From Tretioscincus oriximinensis (taxonomy: Eukaryota; Chordata; Lepidosauria; Squamata; Gymnophthalmidae): a stretch of 64,000 bases of DNA. Of the stretch, positions 41,718-51,968 are shown in pieces (within the stretch, counting starts at the first letter, position 1; each line of letters starts with the position of its first letter). The stretch is taken from NCBI GenBank assembly GCA_022410635.1, contig JAJVDF010000232.1, forward strand, positions 757,104 to 821,103. The letters are read 5' to 3'. The notes below the pieces were generated by a model. That model saw nothing but the letters and a program-made list of their open reading frames with translations, made no database searches and was not told the DNA's origin. The position numbers were made by a program, and so were the translations under genes.

Positions 41718-44700
41718 TCATATCACAAGATAAACCATTTTCTTCCCGTTTATCTTTCTGGTCTTGAGCCCTAAATGGTGGGCATGTTTCATTTCGGGAT
41801 GCCCAAACAGAACTCTGTGGAAAAGCTCAGCATCGGCCGTGGACGCCGTTCTGCACGTTATAAAAAACCAAATGCTCCGTATCTTGTGGAACAGAAAGTT
41901 GACCACCTCTGCTTCATCCGAAGGTTCTTCGTACACAGGCTGCTTCATGTCCTCGTAGGCAGACATAATCACGGCTTGGAACAAGTTGATCAAGACGCAG
42001 ATCATGACCATCATGAAGGAAGCCAGGAAGAGGCCCCCAAGGACCCTGTTGGACGTGAAGGCGGTGTCCTTGAAGGCCGAAACGCAGTACGAGAACACCG
42101 TCTGGGCAGAGTGGATCATGGTGTTGTAGTTCCATTCATGCTGGCCAAACACAAGGTAGCCAAATGCCATGTAGACAAAGAAGTAGACGGCTACCACCAG
42201 GGCCATGGAGCAGATGCCGGGAAGAGCTGCCAAGATCGATCGCTGAGCCAGGCGGACATCGTAAAAAAATCTGGAATATCGGAGCGTCTTCAAAACGATA
42301 AGGAAGACCAGAAAGCTGAGCGTTATCCTCAGTGTCTTATCGACATCTGAAACTTTGTGGAAGGGAATGAACTCCATCGGGTGCGCTAAGTACAACTCCA
42401 TGAGGTTAGAGCCCAGCTTGAATTTGAAGGCAAGCTGCAAAAGAAAATACAGGCANACCCCTTTGATCCCGAAGTTGATCAGATTTGAAACCGTCCGGAT
42501 GTATTTTAACCTCTGGCGCTGCACCACGCTGAGTTCGTCGATGATGTAAAAGACGAGGATGTAGCCAACGGCCACATAAACCAACTTCTCCATACGGCTT
42601 AGCTGCTTGAAGATGGGGAGTTTATAGGAATGGACCGACAAGCTTGTGTTAATGGGCCCCAAGTGAGAAATCTCGAACACAACAGAAATGCTGCAGAATA
42701 AATTCACATCCGGATTGAAAACCGTCATCTCCACTATCAACGCCCAGGTGTTTTCATCAAGCCAGTTGTTGCTTTCCAATTCGTTTATTCTTTGGACTGA
42801 ACTGGACTGAGGTTTTTCTGTATAAAAGGACAAGGTGTAGCCTCCTGCGCCGTAGGTGTTTAGCGTTCCATAGGAGCTGTATTTCCATGGATCGATGGCG
42901 GCTTGGTAGGTGAAGCCTGAGAAGTTGTCGACATTTCTGGGAGCCGATTCGTTGGCCGGATGTGTCCAAGAGCCTAGATAATCTCTCTTGTCCTCCTTGT
43001 CGTGTCCGAACTTGTGAAGGCAGTGGCTTTTGCTAATCACAAATTTATTTACAAAGCTGTGTGGGTAGAAACACTCTTTTGTCGTATTTTTCGCTCTTAT
43101 TTGCCGCATCCTGGAGAGGCCCAAGATTTTGAACCAGGTGTCTGTCAGGTAAGACGGGCGATCGCTGTTGTGGATTAAGGGCAGGAAGACACTGCGCAGC
43201 CAGAAGTAAACCTGCTCTACCTTGTTAACATCCGAAAGAGCCAGAGAAATTTTATTGCTAATCCCCTGGTTATTATAAAAACTGGTGGTGTTCTCCATCG
43301 AGTAGGCAATGTTCAAGATGAGGATTAGAAAGACGAAGTGGCAGATGATGTCCTTCATGAAAACAAACGCCTGCCGTTGGATCTTCTGCTTTTTCTTAAA
43401 AATGGTGATCTCGTCGTCTTCCAGGGGCTGGTAAAGCTTGCTGCCCCTCATTCTAACCAGATCATAATGTAATTCCCGCATGTCATCGGCATCCATAGTG
43501 ACATCGTCTAGCTTGATCTCCAAGTAGGCTTCCTGGCTGGTCCACGGGATGCTGTCGTAGTACTTTGGATAAAGCATCTCTAATGCTGAAAAAAACATTA
43601 TGCTCAGGGTCTGGAGGAAAAACACTGTCACGAACACGGAGACCGTGCAAGCGCTTAGCCACTCCAGGGAAGTTACATAATCGTATGTCAGGCCGTGAAA
43701 TATGATGAAAAACGAGGCCACCGCAGAAATAGCAAAGGCAAGCACCCACGAGGCGTACCCGTTCCACCCAGAGAAGGTGGTTTTCGGCCTCCTGCAGAAG
43801 AGCATATTGGCCACGTTGAGCGGCTTCCTGGGAGACCACGCGCCTTTCTCCGCAAAATTGTTGTTGACGTTGTTGTTGGGGTTGTCGTCTTCTTCTTCTG
43901 CAATTATATTTGCGTCGCCTTCTGAAATGGCGCAATTGGACCATTTTGTAGTCCTCTGTTTCCTCATCTTTTCCATTTGTTCCAGCCGGCACGAATCTGA
44001 AAAATTAGGCTCTGCTCCCTTTGAAGACATTTCGGTCTGGTACCATTTCTGCAGACGCTCCTTCCAGTTCCTGAGGTTTCCAGAGGTTGAAGCAGAACAC
44101 GGCTGGAATGGATGCTGTGCCACATTCTGCGCTACTGGAGGTGCCGAGTGCTTCTGGGAGTACTTAAACAATGCGATTATGATCAGCTGCAAAGGAACGG
44201 AAATGAATGCGCTTTGTACTCCGATGATGATGAACCTGAAGAACTGTAAATGTTCCGAAAACATCTGCTGGTTTCTGTCGGCATTGAAAAGCACAACGTT
44301 GATCATCATGAGGCACAACAGGATTGCTAAGCAGCAGGAAAGCCTCTGAAGCCGGTTCAAGGGTCCCGTGCATGCGCAGCCGAAGACAGAGAACCATAAG
44401 TGATTGTAAGCAAACTCGTTCGCGAAACGGATGGCGAAGAAATGGGCTTTCTTCAAAGGCATGGTGGGCGGAGCAACCACGAAGCTCCTCTCAATCAAAC
44501 CATCCCCCTTGTCCAGGGAAAACCACCTTTGACACATGAACACCCAGGACTGCCTGGTGTACATATTCTCTACTTTGATTCTACTTAGAAACCAATCGGG
44601 AGAGGAACCAGCGTTGTTGTGCCAGAGGTGAAGGCAGCAAATGTCCCCGAGGTCGTTTTTGCTGGTCAGAAGGAACGTATCGACCCCCCCTCGAAGGAAG

Positions 44701-47700
44701 GGCTGGTGCTGGGGGTGCCTTAAGCAGTGGATGTCGCTCAAGCCGTCTTGGCCCAGCAGTTGGATGAACACATTGGCCGTAGTCCCTGCTCCCAGGCGGC
44801 TCCCGGTGAATATGGTGACCAGGTAACACACTTTATCGAAGGGGTTGTTGTCCGGCAAGACNATGACGTTGCTCTTGCTCTCCATATCGGCCTTGTCTTT
44901 CCTGAGCGACCAAGCNGCTGATATGATGTAGATCACAAACACCACAAGGACCACCAGCATCGTTACTGGGGTCTTGGATGCTTGAACTAACGGAGCGGCT
45001 TNCATCTCCGTGGCGGTGGGATAGGCAATTATTTTCCCTGCCAAAAACCTGAGGCTTCCNGTAGGGCTTCCGTTTGCCAGAGAATTGGTGGTTCTTGAAA
45101 CCCGCCTTTTGCCACTGCAGATACAGTGGATTTTTTGCCAGCTGGTTTGAGGACCAAGTTCACAAAGACCTTCCTTCCAATGGCTTTGGATGCCGTCCAT
45201 GTGCAAACAGCCGGCAGTAAAAAGCACAACGCCAACTTTCTGGATGGTTCGGCTGCTGATTGAAAAATTGGACTGCAAAACAATCGATATGTTCATTTCT
45301 TCTGCTTTGCTGCCTTGGAAGACCGACCTGAAAAGGGCCTTGGAAAGGCGAAAGATGTCAGGAGCCTGACGGTGACAATGATGGTCAGTGGAATGGTTTC
45401 CTGTTGGAACTGCAGGCTGCTTATGAGAAACAGTGAAAGATGCGATTGGGGAGTCATTGAACTGGAGACCTTTGTATACAAACACCTGAAAGCTTGTCTC
45501 CACTTTAGTCACAATCTGAATGAAAATGTCTCTTGAATTCCGACGGACCGGAAGACTAAAGCCGCCCACCAGTTGANCTCTTTTGCTGTCCTGCTCCAAC
45601 CTCAGTTCCCGTATGTCAGGCTCCTCTTTCGCTTGCTCCAGGATAATTTCAGCTGCACTAGGCCATATCTCAACTAGATCACCGTTGGCTCTGGTCTCCA
45701 CCATCTTGACTCCAGCGACCGCAGTGCCAATGTCGTTTGTCCTTGGCAGCCACGGGAAGGGATTCCTTTTGAACTCATTATACACAGTGGCCACCACGCT
45801 GTCTTCAGACAACGCACTGATCTCCTCCTCCTTCATTTTGGGGTAGAAACCATTCCTGCAGGACGTTCTCTTTGATAAAGCATCAAAAACAGCCCATTTC
45901 TGATCTTTTCTTAAGGTGATGGTCCAGCCATTGGTTTCCATAACCGTTCCATTTTCTCCTGGAACTTTATCTCGTAAAACGAGGGATGCTAAAATACCTA
46001 CAGCAGAGATGGTTTCTTTAACCCCGTTTATATGGACGCTTTGGAGGTCTAGCAGAGANGCCTTCAAGACATTGGACAACCCCACAAGGATCCCTGTCCA
46101 GAGGCCCTTTATTTCCTTGGGCCCCAGGTCTCTGGTGTGGAGGCCTTTCATCCCTTCAGCCACTTCCCTGAGCTTCCTGGCCGCAAGAAGTTGTGATTTC
46201 CTGCTCACTTCCGTGGGTTCCGCCGTAATCTGAGAAATACTGGAAATCATTTGATTTGCTACAATTAAATCCGTCGCAGGGATGCCTGCAGACTTGCGCA
46301 GAAGGACTTCCCGCAGTTCAGCCTTGGGGGAATGAGCATTTCGCAGTGTTTTTATATTGTTTAAAATGGACGCCACCATGTAAATAAAGTAGCCAGCATT
46401 GAAATAGTCTTCCCTGTCAAGAAAAGATGATATTGGAGATCTGGGCCCACTGGATAAGTCGTGCAGCTGATTCAGAATGCTGTGGGTTGATGGGCTGCGA
46501 ACAAGAGCCTGCAAATTTATTTGGGAAAATGACCCCAGCGCATCGTATATTTCAACATGTATTGTCAGGGCGTACTGCTGAGAAGGTGCTCCCACCGGTA
46601 GAAAAGATGGCGGAATTTTAGACTGGTAACCGTAGTACACGATGGTCTCCAAGGTGCCGCGCTGCCATGTGAATGGCTCTGCGGTTGCCTTGACCTTGTA
46701 CCTAAGGGGCAGGTTTTTATCCTTAAAACCACGGCAGTGAACAGTGAATTTTGTTAGGAAGGCCTTTCCTGTAGTGGGGTTAAGAACACATTTCCCANCC
46801 GCTGGCGGAAGATTTACAAAAAAGGAGTAATTGTAGACTTGATCCACCTGGCCGCTCACTCTCAAAGTCAGTAAATAGGCGTCTTCTGTCATACTTACAA
46901 AACTGAGAGAATTTATGCACAGGTAAGGGTTGAACCTTCCTGTTGTGGTATCTGAGTCCCAGCCAAAAGGTATTTCGGTGAGGTTCGCTGAGAAAAGTGA
47001 CCAGTAATAATGCGGCCGGCTAGATTTCCTGCAGTTCAGGCATTTTCCAAAAAGACAAAACCTTCTGGTTGGAATCACCGCCGTACCACAGTTCTCAATA
47101 CACGTGATATTCAGCAGAAGCGCCGAGTCAGGCCTCACCTGTACTATTTGTTCAACCTGAGCTTCTCTGCTTCCTTTTCGGATTCCCAGGCGGAAATAGT
47201 AAGTCGCGTTTTCCCGGAGTGTTCCGGGTGGCACAATCTGAATGGGGTTCGCGGCTGCCGTCCATTTGAGATCCTTTTGCTCCGGACGACATTTTCCACC
47301 TCTGCTTAGGGCCATGGCAACATAATCGTGCTTTTGCTTTGTGCAATACCAGGTGTACGTGAGGCCTTCGAAGGGCTGGGCTGCCTCAGGGTCGGCGGAC
47401 GCAGAGCCGTCCAGAGTCCATTGGTCAGAAAAGGCGACTGTCTTTACATTGCCACCATAAATCGCCGCAACAAGATTCCCCGGCTGGATTTCTACAAACA
47501 CAGAATCCGAACCTTCCACCCTCTCCAGTTTATCCATGGTGAACAATTTCACTGTAAAATTGAAGCGATACAGGCCGGCACCTAAGCAGGACCCAGGTAC
47601 TTCCAAGAGGTGGTTTCTTCTTTGGATCACAGGCACATCCAAAGGTTTTGACCAATCTGGAACCGTCTCCATGTCTGGGACTTTATAGATTTTCCAGACC

Positions 47701-49514
47701 GTCTCCTGTCGGTTAGGTCTCGGGCAGTTCACTTCCACATCAGCGGATAATGTGAACGGGGTCCCTTTCGTATAGTTCAAGGCAGAATTTGCAGGCTCAG
47801 GTTTGTGGATTTTAACTGTCCATAGAAAACATTTTCTCTTCACGCAATCCACGGCGGATTCTACGACCTTCGACGTGTAAGCACTGACGGCCGCTTTCAC
47901 CAGGGCAAGCGTGCGGCCGCTTCTGGTGCACGTTAGCCGAGCTACGAAACCGGTGTACAGGGCAGGGTTGAAGGGTAAAACAGCCCGAGGGAGAAAGCGG
48001 GCAGCTTGGCTGTCGTGGTCTCCGTAGGAGTAAGTCTCGTTCCGAAGGAGCCGACGCTGCTGGGGGCCGAAGAGCTGCAAGTGGAAGATCCACTCCGCCT
48101 GCAGCAGGGGGTGTTGCAGTGGAATAAACCACACCACGTAGGCCAGGCTTCGCAGAAGGGAAGGGCCGCTGTTGAAGATGTGGATTTCTATATTTTTCTC
48201 TAGCAGAGAGCCTAGCAGAACGCCTTTCCTGTTCAGGAAAACATGGAGACTAAGCCTGTACCGCTGTATGGGAGCAAACTCCAGCAGGATCAGGTGGGAG
48301 AGGGCCTGCTGTTGGTAAAAAATATAGTGGACGCCGGAGCGGGTGCCAGAATGCCCCCCCTGGGTGGAATAATGGAGCCCCTGGGCACGGCTGAAGAGGT
48401 AGGTGCCATTGGCCGTGTTCCTGGTGTTGAGCGTGAAGTAAGCGAGGGGCTCCGTCTGCGCTAGGAGGCTCAAGGTGGCGTTGCAGTAGCCCAGTTCACT
48501 GCTCAGCCCCCCGGGTTCGGCTTTGTCTGCATGGAAATAAGCCCTGGCCACCGTTGGGCTCCCCGGCGGCTGAGAGGCGCAGGCNATGGAGAAATTGCTC
48601 TGCAGAGAGAACGGGTTGCAAAAGGCAGACCAGGTGCTTGTGCCCCTCACGTCCCGCAGTCTGTAGGCTGTTGTTTGAGCCCTGGCAGGCAATAGGCTCC
48701 AGGAGAGGCCGAGGGGACCCTGGGAGGAGGAAAGCCACTCGGACCGGGCGCTGAGAAGGTGCAGCAGAATGGGCTCCACCTGAGGCCCCAGGNGGTGGCT
48801 GGAGAAAGGCCCCTGCTTCATTTGAAGGGAGGAAATGTACAGGCCNTGGACGGTGTAGCGCACGGTTAGGTGGTAACTGAAACAGAACGGACGCGCCTGG
48901 TAGTGAGCGAGCAGAGGGGGATTCGGACCATACCGTGCAGGCAGCAGAAGGCCCAGGGGCTTCCCGTTGGGGCTCCCGTAGTGGTAATGCCAACGTGGAG
49001 AACCGAGGGGGGCGCACCAGCCCAGTTGCACCAGCTGCCAGCCTGTGGTGAGACGTGTCCACGGCCAGAGCAGGAGGAGACGGAGGCCTTGGCCAAGCCC
49101 TTCGATGCTCAGGTTGCCGTGGACGCACGCGGACAGAGTGCAGGGGAGTGGCGCTCGCGGCAAGGGAAAGGGGTTGAGACCCTGGGCAAGAGGAAGGTTC
49201 TCTCTGGGTAAGCGAGGAAGCGTCACTGAGCAGCTTGACTGAGAGCCCGTTCTGTGCACCACGGAAGCCCAACAGGGTGGCTGCTGCCCTCCTTCTTGCT
49301 GCCTAATCTTCGCAGCAAACTCNGCCGTCCTTAAGTCCAGCAACTTCACAGCCACCCCTCTCAGCCCGTCCCCTTGTGCCTGGGGGATGTGATTTTGTGG
49401 CTCGGAACATATGACCAGTAATGGCGGCGTCTCCAAGTAGGCAGGCACAGCTACAGGGTCCTGGAAAAGACCCCAAAATAGGGACAAGAGAAGGGTGGGC
49501 AGCCCTGGGCCCAT
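41718..49514 (-). CDS. PKDREJ: PKDREJ copy A (polycystin family receptor for egg jelly)
   Basis: Intronless 2,598-codon gene. PKDREJ proteins are polycystin-1-like receptors on the sperm head, implicated in the acrosome reaction. I place the start at the Met followed by GPGLPTLLLSLFWGLFQ, a good signal peptide; an in-frame Met 19 codons upstream has no such context. Approximate residue layout: signal 1-25; unique Cys-containing N-terminal region to ~540; REJ/PKD-like region ~550-1400 (including GGNVKTVAFSDQWTLDGSAS near 690); GPS ~1431-1469 (C...W...C...CIC, without the usual HL-T/S); TM1 ~1517-1534; PLAT ~1556-1680 (YLVTIFTGSR, DTFLLTSKNDLGDI, LHLWHNN); TM2-TM5 ~1723-1977 with an acidic Asn-rich loop (EEEDDNPNNNVNNN, ~1870); six-helix polycystin channel module from ~2055, with its large extracellular loop and FNPDVNLFCS motif; last helix ~2489-2512; short cytoplasmic tail. 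Twelve isolated Ns, no frame break. A second copy lies 2.7 kb upstream. Human PKDREJ is about 2,250 residues. Confidence 0.95.
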   Translation of the reverse strand: MGPGLPTLLLSLFWGLFQDPVAVPAYLETPPLLVICSEPQNHIPQAQGDGLRGVAVKLLDLRTXEFAAKIRQQEGGQQPPCWASVVHRTGSQSSCSVTLPRLPRENLPLAQGLNPFPLPRAPLPCTLSACVHGNLSIEGLGQGLRLLLLWPWTRLTTGWQLVQLGWCAPLGSPRWHYHYGSPNGKPLGLLLPARYGPNPPLLAHYQARPFCFSYHLTVRYTVXGLYISSLQMKQGPFSSHXLGPQVEPILLHLLSARSEWLSSSQGPLGLSWSLLPARAQTTAYRLRDVRGTSTWSAFCNPFSLQSNFSXACASQPPGSPTVARAYFHADKAEPGGLSSELGYCNATLSLLAQTEPLAYFTLNTRNTANGTYLFSRAQGLHYSTQGGHSGTRSGVHYIFYQQQALSHLILLEFAPIQRYRLSLHVFLNRKGVLLGSLLEKNIEIHIFNSGPSLLRSLAYVVWFIPLQHPLLQAEWIFHLQLFGPQQRRLLRNETYSYGDHDSQAARFLPRAVLPFNPALYTGFVARLTCTRSGRTLALVKAAVSAYTSKVVESAVDCVKRKCFLWTVKIHKPEPANSALNYTKGTPFTLSADVEVNCPRPNRQETVWKIYKVPDMETVPDWSKPLDVPVIQRRNHLLEVPGSCLGAGLYRFNFTVKLFTMDKLERVEGSDSVFVEIQPGNLVAAIYGGNVKTVAFSDQWTLDGSASADPEAAQPFEGLTYTWYCTKQKHDYVAMALSRGGKCRPEQKDLKWTAAANPIQIVPPGTLRENATYYFRLGIRKGSREAQVEQIVQVRPDSALLLNITCIENCGTAVIPTRRFCLFGKCLNCRKSSRPHYYWSLFSANLTEIPFGWDSDTTTGRFNPYLCINSLSFVSMTEDAYLLTLRVSGQVDQVYNYSFFVNLPPAXGKCVLNPTTGKAFLTKFTVHCRGFKDKNLPLRYKVKATAEPFTWQRGTLETIVYYGYQSKIPPSFLPVGAPSQQYALTIHVEIYDALGSFSQINLQALVRSPSTHSILNQLHDLSSGPRSPISSFLDREDYFNAGYFIYMVASILNNIKTLRNAHSPKAELREVLLRKSAGIPATDLIVANQMISSISQITAEPTEVSRKSQLLAARKLREVAEGMKGLHTRDLGPKEIKGLWTGILVGLSNVLKXSLLDLQSVHINGVKETISAVGILASLVLRDKVPGENGTVMETNGWTITLRKDQKWAVFDALSKRTSCRNGFYPKMKEEEISALSEDSVVATVYNEFKRNPFPWLPRTNDIGTAVAGVKMVETRANGDLVEIWPSAAEIILEQAKEEPDIRELRLEQDSKRXQLVGGFSLPVRRNSRDIFIQIVTKVETSFQVFVYKGLQFNDSPIASFTVSHKQPAVPTGNHSTDHHCHRQAPDIFRLSKALFRSVFQGSKAEEMNISIVLQSNFSISSRTIQKVGVVLFTAGCLHMDGIQSHWKEGLCELGPQTSWQKIHCICSGKRRVSRTTNSLANGSPXGSLRFLAGKIIAYPTATEMXAAPLVQASKTPVTMLVVLVVFVIYIISXAWSLRKDKADMESKSNVXVLPDNNPFDKVCYLVTIFTGSRLGAGTTANVFIQLLGQDGLSDIHCLRHPQHQPFLRGGVDTFLLTSKNDLGDICCLHLWHNNAGSSPDWFLSRIKVENMYTRQSWVFMCQRWFSLDKGDGLIERSFVVAPPTMPLKKAHFFAIRFANEFAYNHLWFSVFGCACTGPLNRLQRLSCCLAILLCLMMINVVLFNADRNQQMFSEHLQFFRFIIIGVQSAFISVPLQLIIIALFKYSQKHSAPPVAQNVAQHPFQPCSASTSGNLRNWKERLQKWYQTEMSSKGAEPNFSDSCRLEQMEKMRKQRTTKWSNCAISEGDANIIAEEEDDNPNNNVNNNFAEKGAWSPRKPLNVANMLFCRRPKTTFSGWNGYASWVLAFAISAVASFFIIFHGLTYDYVTSLEWLSACTVSVFVTVFFLQTLSIMFFSALEMLYPKYYDSIPWTSQEAYLEIKLDDVTMDADDMRELHYDLVRMRGSKLYQPLEDDEITIFKKKQKIQRQAFVFMKDIICHFVFLILILNIAYSMENTTSFYNNQGISNKISLALSDVNKVEQVYFWLRSVFLPLIHNSDRPSYLTDTWFKILGLSRMRQIRAKNTTKECFYPHSFVNKFVISKSHCLHKFGHDKEDKRDYLGSWTHPANESAPRNVDNFSGFTYQAAIDPWKYSSYGTLNTYGAGGYTLSFYTEKPQSSSVQRINELESNNWLDENTWALIVEMTVFNPDVNLFCSISVVFEISHLGPINTSLSVHSYKLPIFKQLSRMEKLVYVAVGYILVFYIIDELSVVQRQRLKYIRTVSNLINFGIKGXCLYFLLQLAFKFKLGSNLMELYLAHPMEFIPFHKVSDVDKTLRITLSFLVFLIVLKTLRYSRFFYDVRLAQRSILAALPGICSMALVVAVYFFVYMAFGYLVFGQHEWNYNTMIHSAQTVFSYCVSAFKDTAFTSNRVLGGLFLASFMMVMICVLINLFQAVIMSAYEDMKQPVYEEPSDEAEVVNFLFHKIRSIWFFITCRTASTADAELFHRVLFGHPEMKHAHHLGLKTRKINGKKMVYLVI

Positions 49515-49630
49515 CCTGAGCTTGAATCTTGCACCAGAAGCAGCCTGTTGCTCCGTGTTCTGAATTGTCACAGAGCGAAGCCTGTGGGTTCTAGAATGCT
49601 CCCCTCCGCTGGCTAACCCGTCCCTGTTTT
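49515..49630. other. short 5' flank of PKDREJ copy A
   Basis: Only about 115 bp separate the chosen start from a SINE. No TATA box or CpG cluster is visible, so the promoter, if proximal, is very short or contributed by the SINE region. Confidence 0.4.
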
Positions 49631-50160
49631 TTAGCTCAGCTGCCGTGGCTCAGGTGGCTTAGAGCCTGGCACGGGACACGGTCCACTGGCTTCAGTTCAT
49701 CCTTAGACCTGAGGAAGACTTTAAACAAGCAAGCTGGGGTCTTTCACCTGGGAGATGGGGTTTCGAAGCCCTGGGGGGGACCTGGGGAGGGCTGAGAGCC
49801 TTCCACTAGCCTGCAGCTCTAGCCAAATCAGACAATGCAAATTTGTAATCCACATTTCAATTCTATAAATGAGTACCATCATTGACTTGGTGGGAAGATA
49901 GAATGAAAGGTAAACCTTTGGCCAAAAATTAATCCTGTAAGCCGCTCTGAAAAAAGACACAGTATAAAAAACTCCTTTTTCTTCTTCTTTTTCTTCTTCT
50001 TTTTCTTCTTCTTTTTCTTCTTCTTTTTCTTCTTTTTTTTCTTCTTTTTTTCCCTTCTCCTTCTCCTTCTCCTTCTCCTTCTCCTCCTCCTCCTCCTCCT
50101 CCTCCTCCTCCTCCTCCTTCTTCTCCTTCTCCTTCTCCTTCTCCTTCTCCTTCTCCTTCT
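49631..50160 (+). mobile_element. tRNA-headed SINE with long TTC/CTT tail
   Basis: Sense SINE: head 'CCGTGGCTCAGGTGGCTTAG' with B-box-like 'GGGGTTTCGAAGCCC', body 'CACATTTCAATTCTATAAAT' and 'GGTGGGAAGATAGAATG', LINE-like end 'CTGTAAGCCGCTCTG'. Then about 185 bp of TTC, CTT and TCC triplets (49976-50160). It lies directly upstream of PKDREJ copy A. Confidence 0.82.
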
Positions 50161-50164
50161 GTGT

Positions 50165-50311
50165 TAAAGCTATTCTTGCTTTTGAATAGCTGGGTTGGCT
50201 AGAGCTACAGGCTAGTGGAAGGTGCTCACCCCTTTCCACGTCCCATACAGGGCTTCAAAACCCATCTTCAGGTGAGAGACAGATTCCTTAGCAACTGAGC
50301 TATCCGTGCAT
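50165..50311 (-). mobile_element. tRNA-headed SINE, 5' half
   Basis: Antisense SINE head and body ('GAATAGCTGGGTTGGCTAGA' to 'TTAGCAACTGAGCTATCCGT') abutting the triplet tail of the previous SINE in opposite orientation. Confidence 0.78.
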
Positions 50312-51090
50312 CTCAAATGATACTCTTAAGTGCCTAGGGATCTGCTATTGATCTGTCATCTGGGCTAGCATAGATTTCCTTCTTCCCTACTTGCATATTT
50401 TAATAACCTATCGCAAAACGACCTCCTCTAAGCTAGTTGTCTTTCCCACCCAACATTCCCTAAAGAAGCTACACTTATTTTCTCACATTCATTCCCCCAC
50501 GTGTACAAAATACAAAATGTCCTTCAGTTTGCCCTTTGAATGCCAATTAAAAAAAAAAGTTGATCAGGGAGGGAGTTATAACCAACAGGCAAAGGTTTTA
50601 TTACTGACAATATGTTATAAAACCACTGGTACATGTCATATAAAATATAGCACCAAAAGGAAGTTAAATACAATTCAACCATTCAACAGCATAAAAGCAG
50701 CTAAAGCGCTCAAGATAACCTGGCCCTTAAAACCTTTAGCTGCCGACTGTGTTCCAAGCTGCCTGGAGAGCAGCTGCCTGCCCAACCCTACGGACTCCAA
50801 AGTGTAGTTTGTTCCGCCAGAGGTTCAGCACTTGTATCTCCAGCGCTAAGCAGCTGCTTCCCAGGCGTGCCGTGGGGCTAATTGCAGAGTCACTGTTGAA
50901 CCACCTGTCCCCTTGGGGCTCCTGGGGGACTCCAGGCAGAGGGTCCGTTGTGGAGAGGAAGCTTCTGTTTCCCATGTGCTGCCTGGGTTATGACTACCGC
51001 AGCCCTCCTGGTGCAGCTTCCTTGCAAGCAGCAGAGTAAACACATTTGCTGCATCCCCATTTCAGCATTTATCTTGGGATGAAGGCCTTT
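50312..51090. other. spacer between PKDREJ copies, nothing recognised
   Basis: No exon, RNA gene or repeat that I recognise. This is the largest apparently unique stretch between the two genes. Confidence 0.45.
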
Positions 51091-51358
51091 TAGGCCTGCC
51101 ATAGTCTACACTAGTACGAGGTGACAGACTCCCATTCTGAGATATGCCCTGGAATAAAATCCCACTGTGGATTGGGCCGAAGTATAAGACAAATGCGCCT
51201 AGGCCCTGTCCCCCCTGAGCCGTAGTCTGGGATGTAACTCAGAATAGGAGCCTGCTAGTGCAGATTGCAGCACGCCTCCGTCGCCTACACTGGCACATGG
51301 ATGGTCAGGGTCTGTCCCAAGATATAACCCGGGACAAGAGCCAGTGTGGGCAGGGCCT
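51091..51358. mobile_element. two fold-back MITE copies, GGCCCTGTCC family
   Basis: 51091-51180 is half an element ('GGCCTGCCATAGTCTACACT' to 'GGATTGGGCC'). 51201-51358 is a full copy with ends AGGCCCTGTCCC and GGGCAGGGCCT and the paired interior motifs 'GAGCCGTAGTCTGGG' and 'CCCGGGACAAGAGCC'. Confidence 0.72.
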
Positions 51359-51484
51359 GTGACCCTTTTCTGCGTTTGGAAAGCTTCCCCAGATAGGATG
51401 AAGAAATGCTCACAGCCAAACGCCACTTGACTGGAGCACACGATGTGGGCCACAGTCCATCTGCTCTCAGGAGGCATTTGCAGG

Positions 51485-51615
51485 CTTTCTAAAGCACAAA
51501 GTGGAAAAACAGCTGCCAATAGTGCAACTGAACCAGACGTTAACTGAAAATTGGCGGATACGTCCGGTTCAGTTTCACTATTGGCAGCTGTTTTTCCACT
51601 TTGTGCTTTAGAAAG
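51485..51615. repeat. 54-bp-arm perfect-class hairpin
   Basis: Left arm 51485-51538 and right arm 51562-51615 are inverted copies of 54 bp with two mismatches; the loop is 23 bp. Arm starts CTTTCTAAAGCACAAAGTGG. It is unlike both MITE families in the window and has no coding capacity. Confidence 0.92.
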
Positions 51616-51809
51616 TTGCACGCAAGAAATATCCAGAACTGGGGATTGTCTACAGCAAAGATCAAGAATATTGAAGGTCTGGTGTCCTGTTAACTTTCTG
51701 AAGTTTAACTGACTTTCTTGTCATCCCAGTAGGCAGAAAGGACCCAGGACCTTAATCATGAAATGGAAATTGCACAGGAAAATCAGCAGAATGCCATGTG
51801 AATACAAGT

Positions 51810-51968
51810 CCTGTCCCCCCTGAGCCTCCTTCTGGGCTACGGCTCAGTACAGAGCTTGGNCATCCACAGGTCAGTGTAGACTATGGCAGGCTCTATTCGG
51901 TTCCTGCAATAGTCTACATTAGCACGTAGATGGCAGGCTCCTGTTCCTTATCCCAGAATAAAGCTCTG
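51810..51968. mobile_element. fold-back MITE, GGCCCTGTCC family
   Basis: Left 'CTGTCCCCCCTGAGCCTCCT', centre 'GTAGACTATGGCAGGC' against 'GCAATAGTCTACATTAGC', right 'TCCCAGAATAAAGCTCTG'. Located 230 bp after the end of PKDREJ copy B. Confidence 0.7.

Noticed and set aside
43483..44349. Frames of 70-215 codons antisense or out of frame within PKDREJ copy A
   Set aside because: Shadows of the long PKDREJ frame; no independent domain or codon signature.
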